Of a stretch of DNA of 64,000 nucleotides, positions 53,608 through 61,680 are shown in pieces. A model generated the notes under the pieces. It was given only the letters and a program-made list of their open reading frames with translations. It ran no database searches and was not told where the DNA came from. How positions within the stretch are numbered: the stretch's first letter is position 1; every line of letters begins with the position of its first letter. The DNA is from CAVPTL01 sp963708725 (GTDB lineage: Bacteria > Actinomycetota > Thermoleophilia > Gaiellales > JAICJC01), in contig CAVPTL010000014.1 of NCBI GenBank assembly GCA_963708725.1, positions 248,001 through 312,000 on the forward strand, written 5' to 3'. The position numbers and the translations under genes were made by a program.

Positions 53608-55068
53608 GTGCCGATTTCGGTCTCCACCTTCCGCGAACAACTCGAAGAGATGAATGCCGACGCGCTCGACGAGTACTACCGGCACTCCGCAGGCCTCAAG
53701 CCAACGCTCGAGATCGCCGCGATCTACGGCCGCTACCCCGAGCTCTCGACCCTGGAGCAGGTGCACGCGATGGAGGAGGAGGCGGCTCCGCGGGCGTTGC
53801 GCCAGTACGCGGCGGAGGCATACATCGGAAACGGCGTCAAGGTCCTCACCGAGCGGGCGGCGAATACCGAGGCCGAGCTGACGGTGCAGATCGGCGAGGA
53901 GCGGATCCCCTATCGAGCCGTGCGGCCCCGGCTCATGAACGAGCCCGACTCCGCCCGCCGCCACGATCTGTATGCACGCCGCTGCGCCACCACCGAGGAG
54001 CACATCAACCCGATCCTGTCGGAACTCGCCGAGACCGAACGCGGCCTCACGCGTGACGTCGGCGCCATAAACGTGCTCGCTCTCTACACCCACTTCGGGT
54101 ACGACCCGATCGGCCTGCACGCCGCGACCACGGAGTTTTTGGACAGCACCTCCGATCTGTACCGACACCACATGGATGCGCGGCTGCGAACCACCCTCGG
54201 CTTGGGCCTCGATGAGGCATCACCGGCCGACCTCGCCCGGGTATGGCGGGCGCCGGAGTTTGACCGCGGATTCCCACCCGAGCGGGCGCTGCCGGCGCTG
54301 CGCGCGACGCTGGCCGAGCTGGGAGTCGACCTCGATTCTCAACCGAACGTCGAGCTCGATGTCGAGGACCGGCCCAACAAGCAGCCCCGCGCCTTCTGCG
54401 CCCCGGTGCGAGTTCCCGACCGGGTCGTCTTGGTGACGCTGCCGCAGGGCGGCCAGGAGGATTACCAGGCCCTGTTCCACGAGGCGGGGCATACCGAACA
54501 CTTCGCCCACACCTCACGCGACCTGCCCGCCGAGGCTCGGCTTCTGGGGGACAACGGCGTGACCGAGGGCTTTGCATTTCTGATGGAGCATGTGCTGTCG
54601 GATCGGTCGTGGCTCAGCTCGCGCCTCGATTTCGGCCCAATCGACGAGTACGCGCGCTTCAGCGCCATCAACAAGCTGTTCTTCGTGCGCCGGTACGCGG
54701 CCAAGCTCGCATATGAGATCGAGCTGCATGCCGGAGCCGCACTGGACACGCTGCCGGGCCGGTACTCCGAGATCCTGACCGACGCGGTCGGCGTGCCGTA
54801 TCCGGAATCCGACTACCTCGAGGACGTGGACGGCGGCTTCTACTGCACCTGCTATCTGCGGGCCTGGGCGTTCGAAACACAGCTTCGAAGCCATCTGCGC
54901 GACCGGTTTGGAACCCAGTGGCATCGTTCCTCCGGCGCGGGCAGCCTGATCCGCGAGATGTGGAACCTCGGCCAGTCCGAGAATGCCGACGACCTGCTCG
55001 AACAGGTCACCGGATCACGGATCGACTTCGGCGTACTGAGCGCCGAGGCCCACGAAGCGCTGGCCTAG
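53608..55068 (+). CDS. HEAGH zinc metallopeptidase (M3-like)
   Basis: 486 residues, mostly helical. Zinc motif LFHEAGHTEHFAHT (HExxH near 291-295) with the third ligand Glu 25 residues later in NGVTEGFAFLMEHVL, the gluzincin layout of thimet/oligoendopeptidase (M3) enzymes, but shorter than classic M3 (about 600-680). No signal peptide, so it is cytoplasmic and likely an oligopeptidase. GTG 53608 is set by TAGTGT 7 bases upstream. The MDR gene follows after 13 bases. Confidence 0.83.
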   Translation: MPISVSTFREQLEEMNADALDEYYRHSAGLKPTLEIAAIYGRYPELSTLEQVHAMEEEAAPRALRQYAAEAYIGNGVKVLTERAANTEAELTVQIGEERIPYRAVRPRLMNEPDSARRHDLYARRCATTEEHINPILSELAETERGLTRDVGAINVLALYTHFGYDPIGLHAATTEFLDSTSDLYRHHMDARLRTTLGLGLDEASPADLARVWRAPEFDRGFPPERALPALRATLAELGVDLDSQPNVELDVEDRPNKQPRAFCAPVRVPDRVVLVTLPQGGQEDYQALFHEAGHTEHFAHTSRDLPAEARLLGDNGVTEGFAFLMEHVLSDRSWLSSRLDFGPIDEYARFSAINKLFFVRRYAAKLAYEIELHAGAALDTLPGRYSEILTDAVGVPYPESDYLEDVDGGFYCTCYLRAWAFETQLRSHLRDRFGTQWHRSSGAGSLIREMWNLGQSENADDLLEQVTGSRIDFGVLSAEAHEALA

Positions 55069-55081
55069 CTGCCAGCCGAAC

Positions 55082-56062
55082 GTGAGAGCCGCCGTCGTCA
55101 CCCGCTTCGATGCCCCGCCAACTGCGCAGGAGTTCCCACAACCGGTGTCGCAGGGGCCGGATGAGGTGCTGATCGATGTGCTCGCGGCCGGGCTCCATCC
55201 CCGGGTTCGGTCGCAGGCGAACGGCTCGCACTACACGAGCACCGAGGAGCTGCCGCTGGTTCCCGGAATCGACGGTGTCGGCCGCATGCCCGACGGCTCA
55301 CTGCGCTACTTCGTCCTGCCCGACACCCGCATGGGTTCGATGGCCGAACGCACGGTGATCGACCCGCGCCGCAGCCTCGAGTTGCAGCAGCCGGTCGACG
55401 TCAACGCGCTCGCGGCGGGGATGAATCCCGGGATGTCGTCGTGGGTGGCGTTGCGCCGACGCATCGACTTCGCTGCCGGTCACACCGTCGTGGTGTTGGG
55501 CGCGACAGGGAACGCCGGACGGATGGCCGTCCAGATCGCCAAGCACCTCGGTGCGGGCCGGGTGGTGGGCGTCGGCCGTGGCGAGGCGCGGCTCGCCGCC
55601 CTGGCCGCGCTCGGTGCCGACCAGGTGGTATCGCTGGACGGCGACCCCGCGGTGGTGGCCGAGCGGCTGGCGGTCACCGCCAGCGAGACCGATGTCGTGC
55701 TCGACTACCTGTGGGGACAGCCGGCTCTGGACACCATGATCGCCCTGGTCAAGGCCCGCCGTGAGAGCGCACGGCAGCTCAGCTGGATCCAGATCGGATC
55801 GGTCGCAGGGCGTGCGATCGAGCTGCCGTCGGAGCTCCTGCGCGCCGCCAACATCCAGATCATGGGAAGCGGACAGGGCTCGGTGTCGACGACCGGCATC
55901 CTCGCCGAGCTGCCTGCGCTGGCCGCCGAACTCACCCGCGGCACACTCACCGTCAGCCCCCTGCCGGTCGCCCTGGAAGCCGTCGAGGCCGCATGGTCTC
56001 AGCCGGCGGGCGACGACCGGATCGTCATCGTGCCGGGCTCCAGCGGCGACGCCACGGCCTGA
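55082..56062 (+). CDS. MDR-superfamily quinone oxidoreductase-like protein
   Basis: 326 residues of the zinc-free medium-chain dehydrogenase/reductase type: MRAAVVTRFDAPPTAQEFPQP, PGIDGVGRMPDGS, and the NADPH fold VVVLGATGNAGRMAVQIAKHLGAGRVVGVGRG, then LAALGADQVVSLDG. Catalytic zinc cysteines are absent. The activity is presumably reduction of a quinone or enone. It follows the metallopeptidase and may share its mRNA. Its last 38 bases overlap the convergent DUF1707 gene. Confidence 0.88.
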   Translation: MRAAVVTRFDAPPTAQEFPQPVSQGPDEVLIDVLAAGLHPRVRSQANGSHYTSTEELPLVPGIDGVGRMPDGSLRYFVLPDTRMGSMAERTVIDPRRSLELQQPVDVNALAAGMNPGMSSWVALRRRIDFAAGHTVVVLGATGNAGRMAVQIAKHLGAGRVVGVGRGEARLAALAALGADQVVSLDGDPAVVAERLAVTASETDVVLDYLWGQPALDTMIALVKARRESARQLSWIQIGSVAGRAIELPSELLRAANIQIMGSGQGSVSTTGILAELPALAAELTRGTLTVSPLPVALEAVEAAWSQPAGDDRIVIVPGSSGDATA

Positions 56063-56384
56063 CCCCGAAGAACCACACAAGCGGGATCAGGAAAAACGGC
56101 GGGCCACCGCGCTCGACCGAGAATCCGATAGCGACCACGACGATGACGGCGGCCACGACGAGCACACCGGTCGACGGGCGGTGAGAACGGCGCCGGTGAC
56201 GTCCAGGGAGGTCGCGCATCACCAGGTCGAGATCACGCTGGGTCTTGGCTCGATGCACGAGCTCGATCCGCGACTCGAACTCGGAGCTGTCGAGCCGTCC
56301 CGCCGTGTAGTGATCGCCGAGCGCCTTGGCCGCTTGCTCGCGCTCACGATCGCCGATCCGGACTCCATCGACTATCGTTTCCAT
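56025..56384 (-). CDS. DUF1707 (SHOCT-like) membrane protein
   Basis: 119 residues: the DUF1707 motif at the N-terminus (VRIGDREREQAAKALGDHYTAGRLDSSEFESRIELVHRAKTQRDLDLVMRDLP), then basic residues, two hydrophobic segments (GVLVVAAVIVVVAIGFSV, PFFLIPLVWFFGV) and a basic end. Such proteins are common in actinobacteria, of unknown role, perhaps membrane-anchored regulators. TAGAAT lies 8 bases before ATG 56384. Confidence 0.88.
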   Translation of the reverse strand: METIVDGVRIGDREREQAAKALGDHYTAGRLDSSEFESRIELVHRAKTQRDLDLVMRDLPGRHRRRSHRPSTGVLVVAAVIVVVAIGFSVERGGPPFFLIPLVWFFGVRPWRRRWSPAR

Positions 56385-56410
56385 GGGAAATCATTCTAGC
56401 AAGAAACCAT

Positions 56411-56878
56411 ATGCCTGATCGAAACCCATCCGACACTCCCGGGGCCGCGTTCCTGCTGGTGCAGATCGGCTTCCTCGGCGCGCGGCGATTCGCCGCCCGG
56501 CTGGAGCCGATTGGCCTGGAACCGCGCCAGTTTGGACTGCTGCGGTCGATCGAGGCGGTCGACGGCCAATCGCAGCAAGAGCTGGCCGCAGCCGTTGGCA
56601 TGCACCCGTCCAAGATCGTCGCCGTGGTCGACGAGCTCGAACAGCGAGGTCTCGTCGAGCGCCGGCGAAGCAGCGACGACCGCCGCGCCAACATGGTGTC
56701 GCTGACCGCTGAGGGTCGCCGCGTCCTGGCACAGGCGCGGGAGATCGCAAACGAGCACGCCGATGACCTGCTGGGGAGCCTCGACGCGGACGAGCGGCAA
56801 CAGCTGACCCAGCTACTCCATCGGATTGCAGACGCTCACGACCTCAGCCCAACGGCGATGCCGCGCGGTCGTGAATAA
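56411..56878 (+). CDS. MarR family transcriptional regulator
   Basis: 155 residues with a winged helix-turn-helix typical of MarR: LEPRQFGLLRSIEAVDGQSQQELAAAVGMHPSKIVAVVDELEQRGLVERRRSSDDRRANMVSLTAEG (DxRxxxxxLT wing) between dimerisation helices. It starts 26 bases from the divergent DUF1707 gene and probably controls that gene and itself. Its TAA stop lies inside the left arm of palindrome copy 2. Confidence 0.93.
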   Translation: MPDRNPSDTPGAAFLLVQIGFLGARRFAARLEPIGLEPRQFGLLRSIEAVDGQSQQELAAAVGMHPSKIVAVVDELEQRGLVERRRSSDDRRANMVSLTAEGRRVLAQAREIANEHADDLLGSLDADERQQLTQLLHRIADAHDLSPTAMPRGRE

Positions 56879-56902
56879 ATGGTGCCAGGCACCATTTATT
56901 CA
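56872..56902. repeat. Perfect 31-base palindrome, copy 2
   Basis: Arms TGAATAAATGGTGCC and its exact complement flank one A. Compared with the copy at 34689-34721 the centre GGTGCC/GGCACC is identical, the outer GAATAA/TTATTC is identical, and only the paired position between them differs, by a compensating change. Both convergent genes (MarR and GT-C) have their stop codons within the arms, so it probably serves as a two-way terminator. Confidence 0.85.
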
Positions 56903-58558
56903 GCAGATGCCGAGGCGGGAGAGCACGAGGGCGTGGCGGTAGACCCGCGACATGTGCCGGAAGTCGTGTACCTCGGGATCGGCCTCCACGGCCGCTCGCC
57001 ACAGCCTGGTACCCGCGAAGATCGCTCCCTGCGGCGTTTGCCGCACCACCGGCGCTGACAACAGCACGTACGGCGAGAACACCTGAGCGGTGGTCGCGGG
57101 AGAGGTCGTAAGCATCGAAGCCGCAAACGCGTCGGGGTCGACCGGCTTGACCAGCATCCACACGCGCCTCGGCACCGGCCGCTGCTGCATCTGGCGTACC
57201 AGTGCGCAGTTTGCCGGGCGTTGAATCTGCCGCCATCGACCGAGGGCCGAGTTGCGAGCGGCATCGAGCGCAGCGTAGGCGCCATACAGGCGAGGATCCT
57301 CAGCGGCCACCGCCTTGCCCGCGGTTGTCAGCAGCGAGTCCGAGTTCGTGAACCGGCGCCCGAGCTCGAGGCTCGCATTTCGCAGCCCATCGTTGAAGTT
57401 GCTGAGATTCTTGTAGTCCGCCGCCAGTCCCGTGTAGAGCAGAACGGCGGTCAACGCCACCGCCACGGGCACCAGCTTGCGCGGCATCCGCCGGCCGAGC
57501 TCGAGAATGAAGGCCGCGACCGCGGTCGCGTAGCCAGGCATCAGAAAGCTCAGGTGACGCTCGGGCGCGAAGTCGTTTGAACTCGCCGTGAACACCGTCA
57601 GAAGCGCGACGGGAAGGGCGATCCAGATCCCGACCACCAGCGCGGCTCGGCGGTTGGACGCCAACAGCACGATGAACCCCGCGATGGCGGCCGCGCCCAG
57701 CGCGATCGCGGCACCCGCTTCATGCGAAGACCCGGAGGCGTGATCACCCAGCCGGTTCCAAAACTCACTCGATCCCAGGTGGATCACCGACGAGCCCTGC
57801 CCCACCCCGTACTTGTTTTGCAGCGGCGCATACACCTGCCGCAGCAACACCATGACAACGACGCCGGAGACAACCGCGGCACCCGTGACCGCATACGAGC
57901 GCCACTCCTGCCGCCACCGTTTCGGGTGCCGGAGATTGGGCCCGAGGCCCAGCACGACCAGCAGCACCATCTCCGAGGCGAGCGCAAACAGGCCGAACGG
58001 GTGAGCCGCGACCAGCATCAACGCGCACAGCACGTAGGGAACGACCCAGCGCAGATGACGGGTTCGGACCAGGATCAAAAGCAGCCACAGACTCGCAAAC
58101 GCGGCTGCCATCATCGCCGTGTAGCCACGGGCGAACTGACCGAGGTGAATCGTGATCGGGGAGCTCGCGACGACCACCGACACGATCGCTCCACCCGACC
58201 GGCCAAGCAGCTCGCGACCGGTGCCGTAGCTGATCGCCACCGCGAGGATTCCCAGCACGGCCGACGGCAGTCGCAGCCCGAGGATGTTGTCGCGCCAATC
58301 GAGCGAGGCATGCACCAGCAGGTAATGCAGCGGCGGCCCGTGCCGGACGTCGATTGCCGTGTGCAGCACGTCGCTCACCGACAACTTGGAGGCGACCATC
58401 AGGGTCACGCCCTCGTCGTTTTGGAGCGGACGGAAGTCCAGCCCGAAGCCGAGAATTGCAATCGCATAGGCGACGGTCGCCAGAGCCGCCACGATCGGTG
58501 GCCACCACCTGGTCAGAAACCTGAGGGTTTTCCCCCACATGAGCGGAGTATCCGCCAC
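56900..58558 (-). CDS. GT-C membrane glycosyltransferase (ArnT/GT39-like)
   Basis: 552 residues with about 10-12 membrane helices in the first 400 and a periplasm-side C-terminal domain. The first outer loop holds the acidic motif FRPLQNDEGVTLMVASKLSV (catalytic Asp-Glu of GT-C enzymes) and DVRHGPPLHYLLVHASL; LGQFARGYTAMMAAAF and ERHLSFLMPGYATAV follow. GT-C enzymes take a sugar from polyprenyl phosphate and add it to an outside acceptor. The divergent neighbour makes such donors. GTG 58558 or ATG 58540 may be the start. Confidence 0.83.
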   Translation of the reverse strand: MADTPLMWGKTLRFLTRWWPPIVAALATVAYAIAILGFGLDFRPLQNDEGVTLMVASKLSVSDVLHTAIDVRHGPPLHYLLVHASLDWRDNILGLRLPSAVLGILAVAISYGTGRELLGRSGGAIVSVVVASSPITIHLGQFARGYTAMMAAAFASLWLLLILVRTRHLRWVVPYVLCALMLVAAHPFGLFALASEMVLLVVLGLGPNLRHPKRWRQEWRSYAVTGAAVVSGVVVMVLLRQVYAPLQNKYGVGQGSSVIHLGSSEFWNRLGDHASGSSHEAGAAIALGAAAIAGFIVLLASNRRAALVVGIWIALPVALLTVFTASSNDFAPERHLSFLMPGYATAVAAFILELGRRMPRKLVPVAVALTAVLLYTGLAADYKNLSNFNDGLRNASLELGRRFTNSDSLLTTAGKAVAAEDPRLYGAYAALDAARNSALGRWRQIQRPANCALVRQMQQRPVPRRVWMLVKPVDPDAFAASMLTTSPATTAQVFSPYVLLSAPVVRQTPQGAIFAGTRLWRAAVEADPEVHDFRHMSRVYRHALVLSRLGIC

Positions 58559-58578
58559 GGAGCGTCAGAGCACCGGAG

Positions 58579-58584
58579 TAACCT
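58579..58584 (+). promoter_or_regulatory. -10 box of the GT2 gene (TAACCT-N7-ATG)
   Basis: TAACCT ends 7 bases before ATG 58592, predicting a leaderless mRNA for the downstream glycan genes. Confidence 0.5.
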
Positions 58585-58591
58585 TGTTGCC

Positions 58592-59557
58592 ATGGCTACA
58601 GAACCGGCCTCACCACCGATCCACGATCCGGCCGCCAACCCGGCGGTGAGCGTGGTCGTGCCGGTGTTGAACGAGCAGGCGACGGTCGAACGCCTCTATC
58701 AGGGCATCACCTCGACGCTCGACCAGGCGGGCATCTCGCACGAGATCATCTTCGTGGACGATGGGTCGCGCGACGACACGTTCACGAAGCTCGCACTGCT
58801 GCACGACGCCGACCCGCGCGTCCGGGTGGTCTCGTTCAAGCAGAACGCCGGCCAGCATCCGGCGATGCATGCCGGGATGGCCCGCTCTCGCGGCGACATC
58901 ATCGTGACCATGGACGGTGACCTCCAGAACAATCCCGAGGACATTCCGCGATTGATGGCCGCGATCGACGCGGGCGCCGACCTGGCCTCGGGCCGCCGAG
59001 AAACCCGCGAGGACGGCTTTGTGCTGCGCCGGATCCCCTCGATGATGGTCAACAAGATGCTGCGCCGATTGACACGCGCACCGATCACCGACTTCGGTTG
59101 CGCCTTCAACGCCTACCGGCGCTCGGCGCTGATGCCGGTACTACCGCGAATCGGCCGCCAGAAGTTCACCAAAGCGCTCGTCTCGACCACCACCTCCCGC
59201 GTGGTCGAGGTGGACGTCCAGCACGCGGCACGGGCCGACAAGAGCCGCTACAGCGCGACGGCGTTGGCCAAGATGACGTTGCATGTGCTCACCGGGTTTT
59301 GGCCGGGCCTGATCCAGTGGGTGGGCACCGTGGTGGGAATCGTCGGTATTCTTGCGTCGGTTGTTGTGACGATTTGGGGGATCGACGTCTGGATCGCTCA
59401 CGACAACTTCCCGGGGCCAAAGTTCCTGGGAGCGGTGGTGCTGTTCATCCTTGGCTTACAGTGCTTTCTGCTAGCCGCGGTGGGGGAGTACCTGCAACGA
59501 ATCCAGCGCGACGTCGACGGACGGCCGCTGTACTACATCGATCGCGAACTCGGTTAA
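58592..59557 (+). CDS. Polyprenyl-phosphate glycosyltransferase (ArnC/DPM1-like GT2)
   Basis: 321 residues: GT-A domain VSVVVPVLNEQATVERLYQGI, IIFVDDGSRDDTFTKL, FKQNAGQHPAMHAGMARSRG, VTMDGDLQNNPEDIPRL (DXD) and FGCAFNAYRRSALMPVL. Two C-terminal membrane helices (GTVVGIVGILASVVVTIWGI, FLGAVVLFILGLQCFLLAAVGEYLQRI) match ArnC/GtrB. It should load one sugar from a nucleotide sugar onto undecaprenyl phosphate. It is divergent from the GT-C gene and 12 bases before the dehydratase. Confidence 0.93.
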   Translation: MATEPASPPIHDPAANPAVSVVVPVLNEQATVERLYQGITSTLDQAGISHEIIFVDDGSRDDTFTKLALLHDADPRVRVVSFKQNAGQHPAMHAGMARSRGDIIVTMDGDLQNNPEDIPRLMAAIDAGADLASGRRETREDGFVLRRIPSMMVNKMLRRLTRAPITDFGCAFNAYRRSALMPVLPRIGRQKFTKALVSTTTSRVVEVDVQHAARADKSRYSATALAKMTLHVLTGFWPGLIQWVGTVVGIVGILASVVVTIWGIDVWIAHDNFPGPKFLGAVVLFILGLQCFLLAAVGEYLQRIQRDVDGRPLYYIDRELG

Positions 59558-59569
59558 CGGAGCGACTTC

Positions 59570-60565
59570 TTGAAACGAATTCTGGTCACCGGCGGTGCGG
59601 GGTTCATCTCATCCAACATGATTCGCTACCTGCTCGGGGAGACCGAGCACGAGGTGGTGACGATGGATGCACTCACCTACGCCGGCAACATGGCGAACCT
59701 GGCCGACGTGTTCGACCACGAACGGCTGCGGTTCATCAAGGGCGACATCCGAAACGTCGGTGACGTCGCCCGGGCACTCGACGGCATCGACGTGATCGTC
59801 AACGCCGCGGCCGAGTCACACGTCTCCAAGTCGATCGAGTTCGGTGGCGGCGAGTTCGTGACGACCAATGTCGAGGGCACCCAGGTGCTGCTCGACGCGA
59901 TGCGCGACCGGCCGATCGAGCGGTTCATCTTGATCTCGTCCTCGGAGGTGTACGGCACCGCCGAAAGCGAGCCGATGGCCGAGGATCATCCGCTCAACCC
60001 GCGCTCGCCGTACGCCGGCACCAAGGCTGGAGGCGACCGCCTCGCCTACTCGTACTGGTGCACGTATGACCTGCCGATCGTGATCATCCGCCCGTTCAAC
60101 AACTACGGGCCGTATCAGCATCCCGAGAAGGTCATCCCGCGGTTCATCATCCAGGCGCTGACCGATCAGCCGCTGACGATCCACGGAAACGGCGTGGCCA
60201 GCCGCGACTGGCTGCATGTGTTCGACACCGCCGAGGCGATCACGGCGGCGTGCGAGGTGCCACTCGAGCAGGTCATCGGCCAGACCATCAACGTCGCCAC
60301 CGGGGTGGACGAGTCGGTTGAGTTCATCGCCGACGCGGTGCTCGACCTTCTGGGCAAGCCCGAGAGCCTCAAGAATTACGTCCCCGACCGGCCCGGCCAG
60401 GTCGACCGTCACATCGGTTCCACCGACCTGGCGGCGGAGCTCCTGGGATGGAGATCCAGCATCCCATTCTCGGCGGGACTCGAAAAGACGATCGCCTGGT
60501 ACCGCGACAACCCGGAGTGGTGGCGGGCGGTGCTGGCACAAGAGCAAACCGCCCAACCGGCGTGA
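59570..60565 (+). CDS. NAD-dependent sugar-nucleotide dehydratase (RmlB/LegB-like SDR)
   Basis: 331 residues: RILVTGGAGFISSNMIRYLLGE, HEVVTMDALTYAGNMANLADV, FIKGDIRNVGDV, VNAAAESHVSKSI, FILISSSEVYGTAESEPMAEDHPL, SPYAGTKAGGDRLAYSY (YxxxK), IIRPFNNYGPYQHPEKVIPRFI. The body looks like dTDP-glucose 4,6-dehydratase, but the catalytic T-D-E triplet reads S-S-E, as in LegB-type UDP-sugar 4,6-dehydratases and UDP-xylose-type enzymes. A UDP-GlcNAc-type 4,6-dehydration is my best guess. TTG 59570 is preceded by GGAG. The next gene overlaps by 4 bases. Confidence 0.88.
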   Translation: MKRILVTGGAGFISSNMIRYLLGETEHEVVTMDALTYAGNMANLADVFDHERLRFIKGDIRNVGDVARALDGIDVIVNAAAESHVSKSIEFGGGEFVTTNVEGTQVLLDAMRDRPIERFILISSSEVYGTAESEPMAEDHPLNPRSPYAGTKAGGDRLAYSYWCTYDLPIVIIRPFNNYGPYQHPEKVIPRFIIQALTDQPLTIHGNGVASRDWLHVFDTAEAITAACEVPLEQVIGQTINVATGVDESVEFIADAVLDLLGKPESLKNYVPDRPGQVDRHIGSTDLAAELLGWRSSIPFSAGLEKTIAWYRDNPEWWRAVLAQEQTAQPA

Positions 60566-61680
60566 GCGCCCGCCGCTCGCCCACGCTGGTGGTGCTGGGC
60601 GGGGGACCTGCCCAGCGGCACGCGATCGACGCCGCGCGCGCAATGGACGTGCGCACGATCGTGTGCGATAGCGACCCCCGGGTCGGCGACGTGCGCGTCT
60701 CGACGGAGGACATCGATGGCGTGCGTGAGATCGCCCGGCGGGCCGACGGGGTGCTCGCCCCGGGCACTGACTGGCCGGTGCGGATTGCTGCCGAGGTTGC
60801 CCACGATCTGGGACTACCGCACCCGATCTCGGTGGAGACCGCCAGGATCTGCACCGACAAGCTCGAGCAGCGGGCGCGACTGGACTCAGCCGGAGTGCTC
60901 CAGCCCCAGTGGTCGGCCGACGACGCGCCGGCCTACCCATGCGTCGTCAAGGCACCTGACCGGCAGGGTCAGCGCGCGATGGCGATCGTCACCGACCCGG
61001 CCAGGCTTCCTGCCGCAGCCGATCGTGCCCGGGCGGCGGCGCGTGGCGGCAAGGTGCTGTTCGAGCGGTTCGTGCCCGGCCCCGAGGTGACGGTGGACGG
61101 CTTTCTGAAGGACGGTCGAAACCACGTGGTGGCGGTCACTGACCGCGTGCACTTCCACGACGCGCCGGGGATTGCCAAGCAACATGTGTATCCGTCGGCC
61201 TATCCCGACTCGGTGCAGGCGGCCGCCGACGCGGCCAGCCGCGCCCTCAATGCGCTTGGGGTTGAGTCGGGACCGACCTACGTCCAGCTGATCCTCGGGC
61301 CTGATGGGCCGTGCGTGATCGAGGTCGCGGCGCGGCTCGGTGGCGGACACGACTCCGAGCTCTTACGCCGAACCGTTGGAGTCGACCTGGCTGCGGCCGC
61401 CGTGCGCGCCGCGCTGGGCTGGGAGGTCTCCTCGGCCGACCTCCAGCCCCATCCCAACGGCGCCGGGGTGGTCGAGTTCCTGCGCGCACCCGAAGGTGAG
61501 CTGGTGGCGACCGATGGGCCACCGGAGGCACACTTCTACCACCCCCGTGGGCACACCTACGGCCCCCTGATTGCCGCCGCGGGCCGCGCGGGCTATGTGC
61601 TGGAGACCGGTGCCGACCGCAGGGAAGCGATTGACCGGGCCGAAACTGCCGTGGAGCACATCAGTTTCGAGGTGATATGA
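60562..61680 (+). CDS. ATP-grasp ligase
   Basis: 372 residues of ATP-grasp fold, PurK/carbamoyl-phosphate-synthase-like: TLVVLGGGPAQRHAIDAARAM, CDSDPRVGD, VLAPGTDWPVRIAAEVA, ARICTDKLEQRARLDSAGVLQPQW, YPCVVKAPDRQGQRAM (ATP Lys), LFERFVPGPEVTVDGFL, GPDGPCVIEVAARLGGGHDSELL (metal Glu, then Asn-equivalent region). Such enzymes join a carboxylate to an amine through an acyl phosphate. Set between a dehydratase and a DegT aminotransferase, it may acylate an amino-sugar. GTGA/ATGA overlaps tie it to both neighbours. Confidence 0.86.
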   Translation: MSARRSPTLVVLGGGPAQRHAIDAARAMDVRTIVCDSDPRVGDVRVSTEDIDGVREIARRADGVLAPGTDWPVRIAAEVAHDLGLPHPISVETARICTDKLEQRARLDSAGVLQPQWSADDAPAYPCVVKAPDRQGQRAMAIVTDPARLPAAADRARAAARGGKVLFERFVPGPEVTVDGFLKDGRNHVVAVTDRVHFHDAPGIAKQHVYPSAYPDSVQAAADAASRALNALGVESGPTYVQLILGPDGPCVIEVAARLGGGHDSELLRRTVGVDLAAAAVRAALGWEVSSADLQPHPNGAGVVEFLRAPEGELVATDGPPEAHFYHPRGHTYGPLIAAAGRAGYVLETGADRREAIDRAETAVEHISFEVI

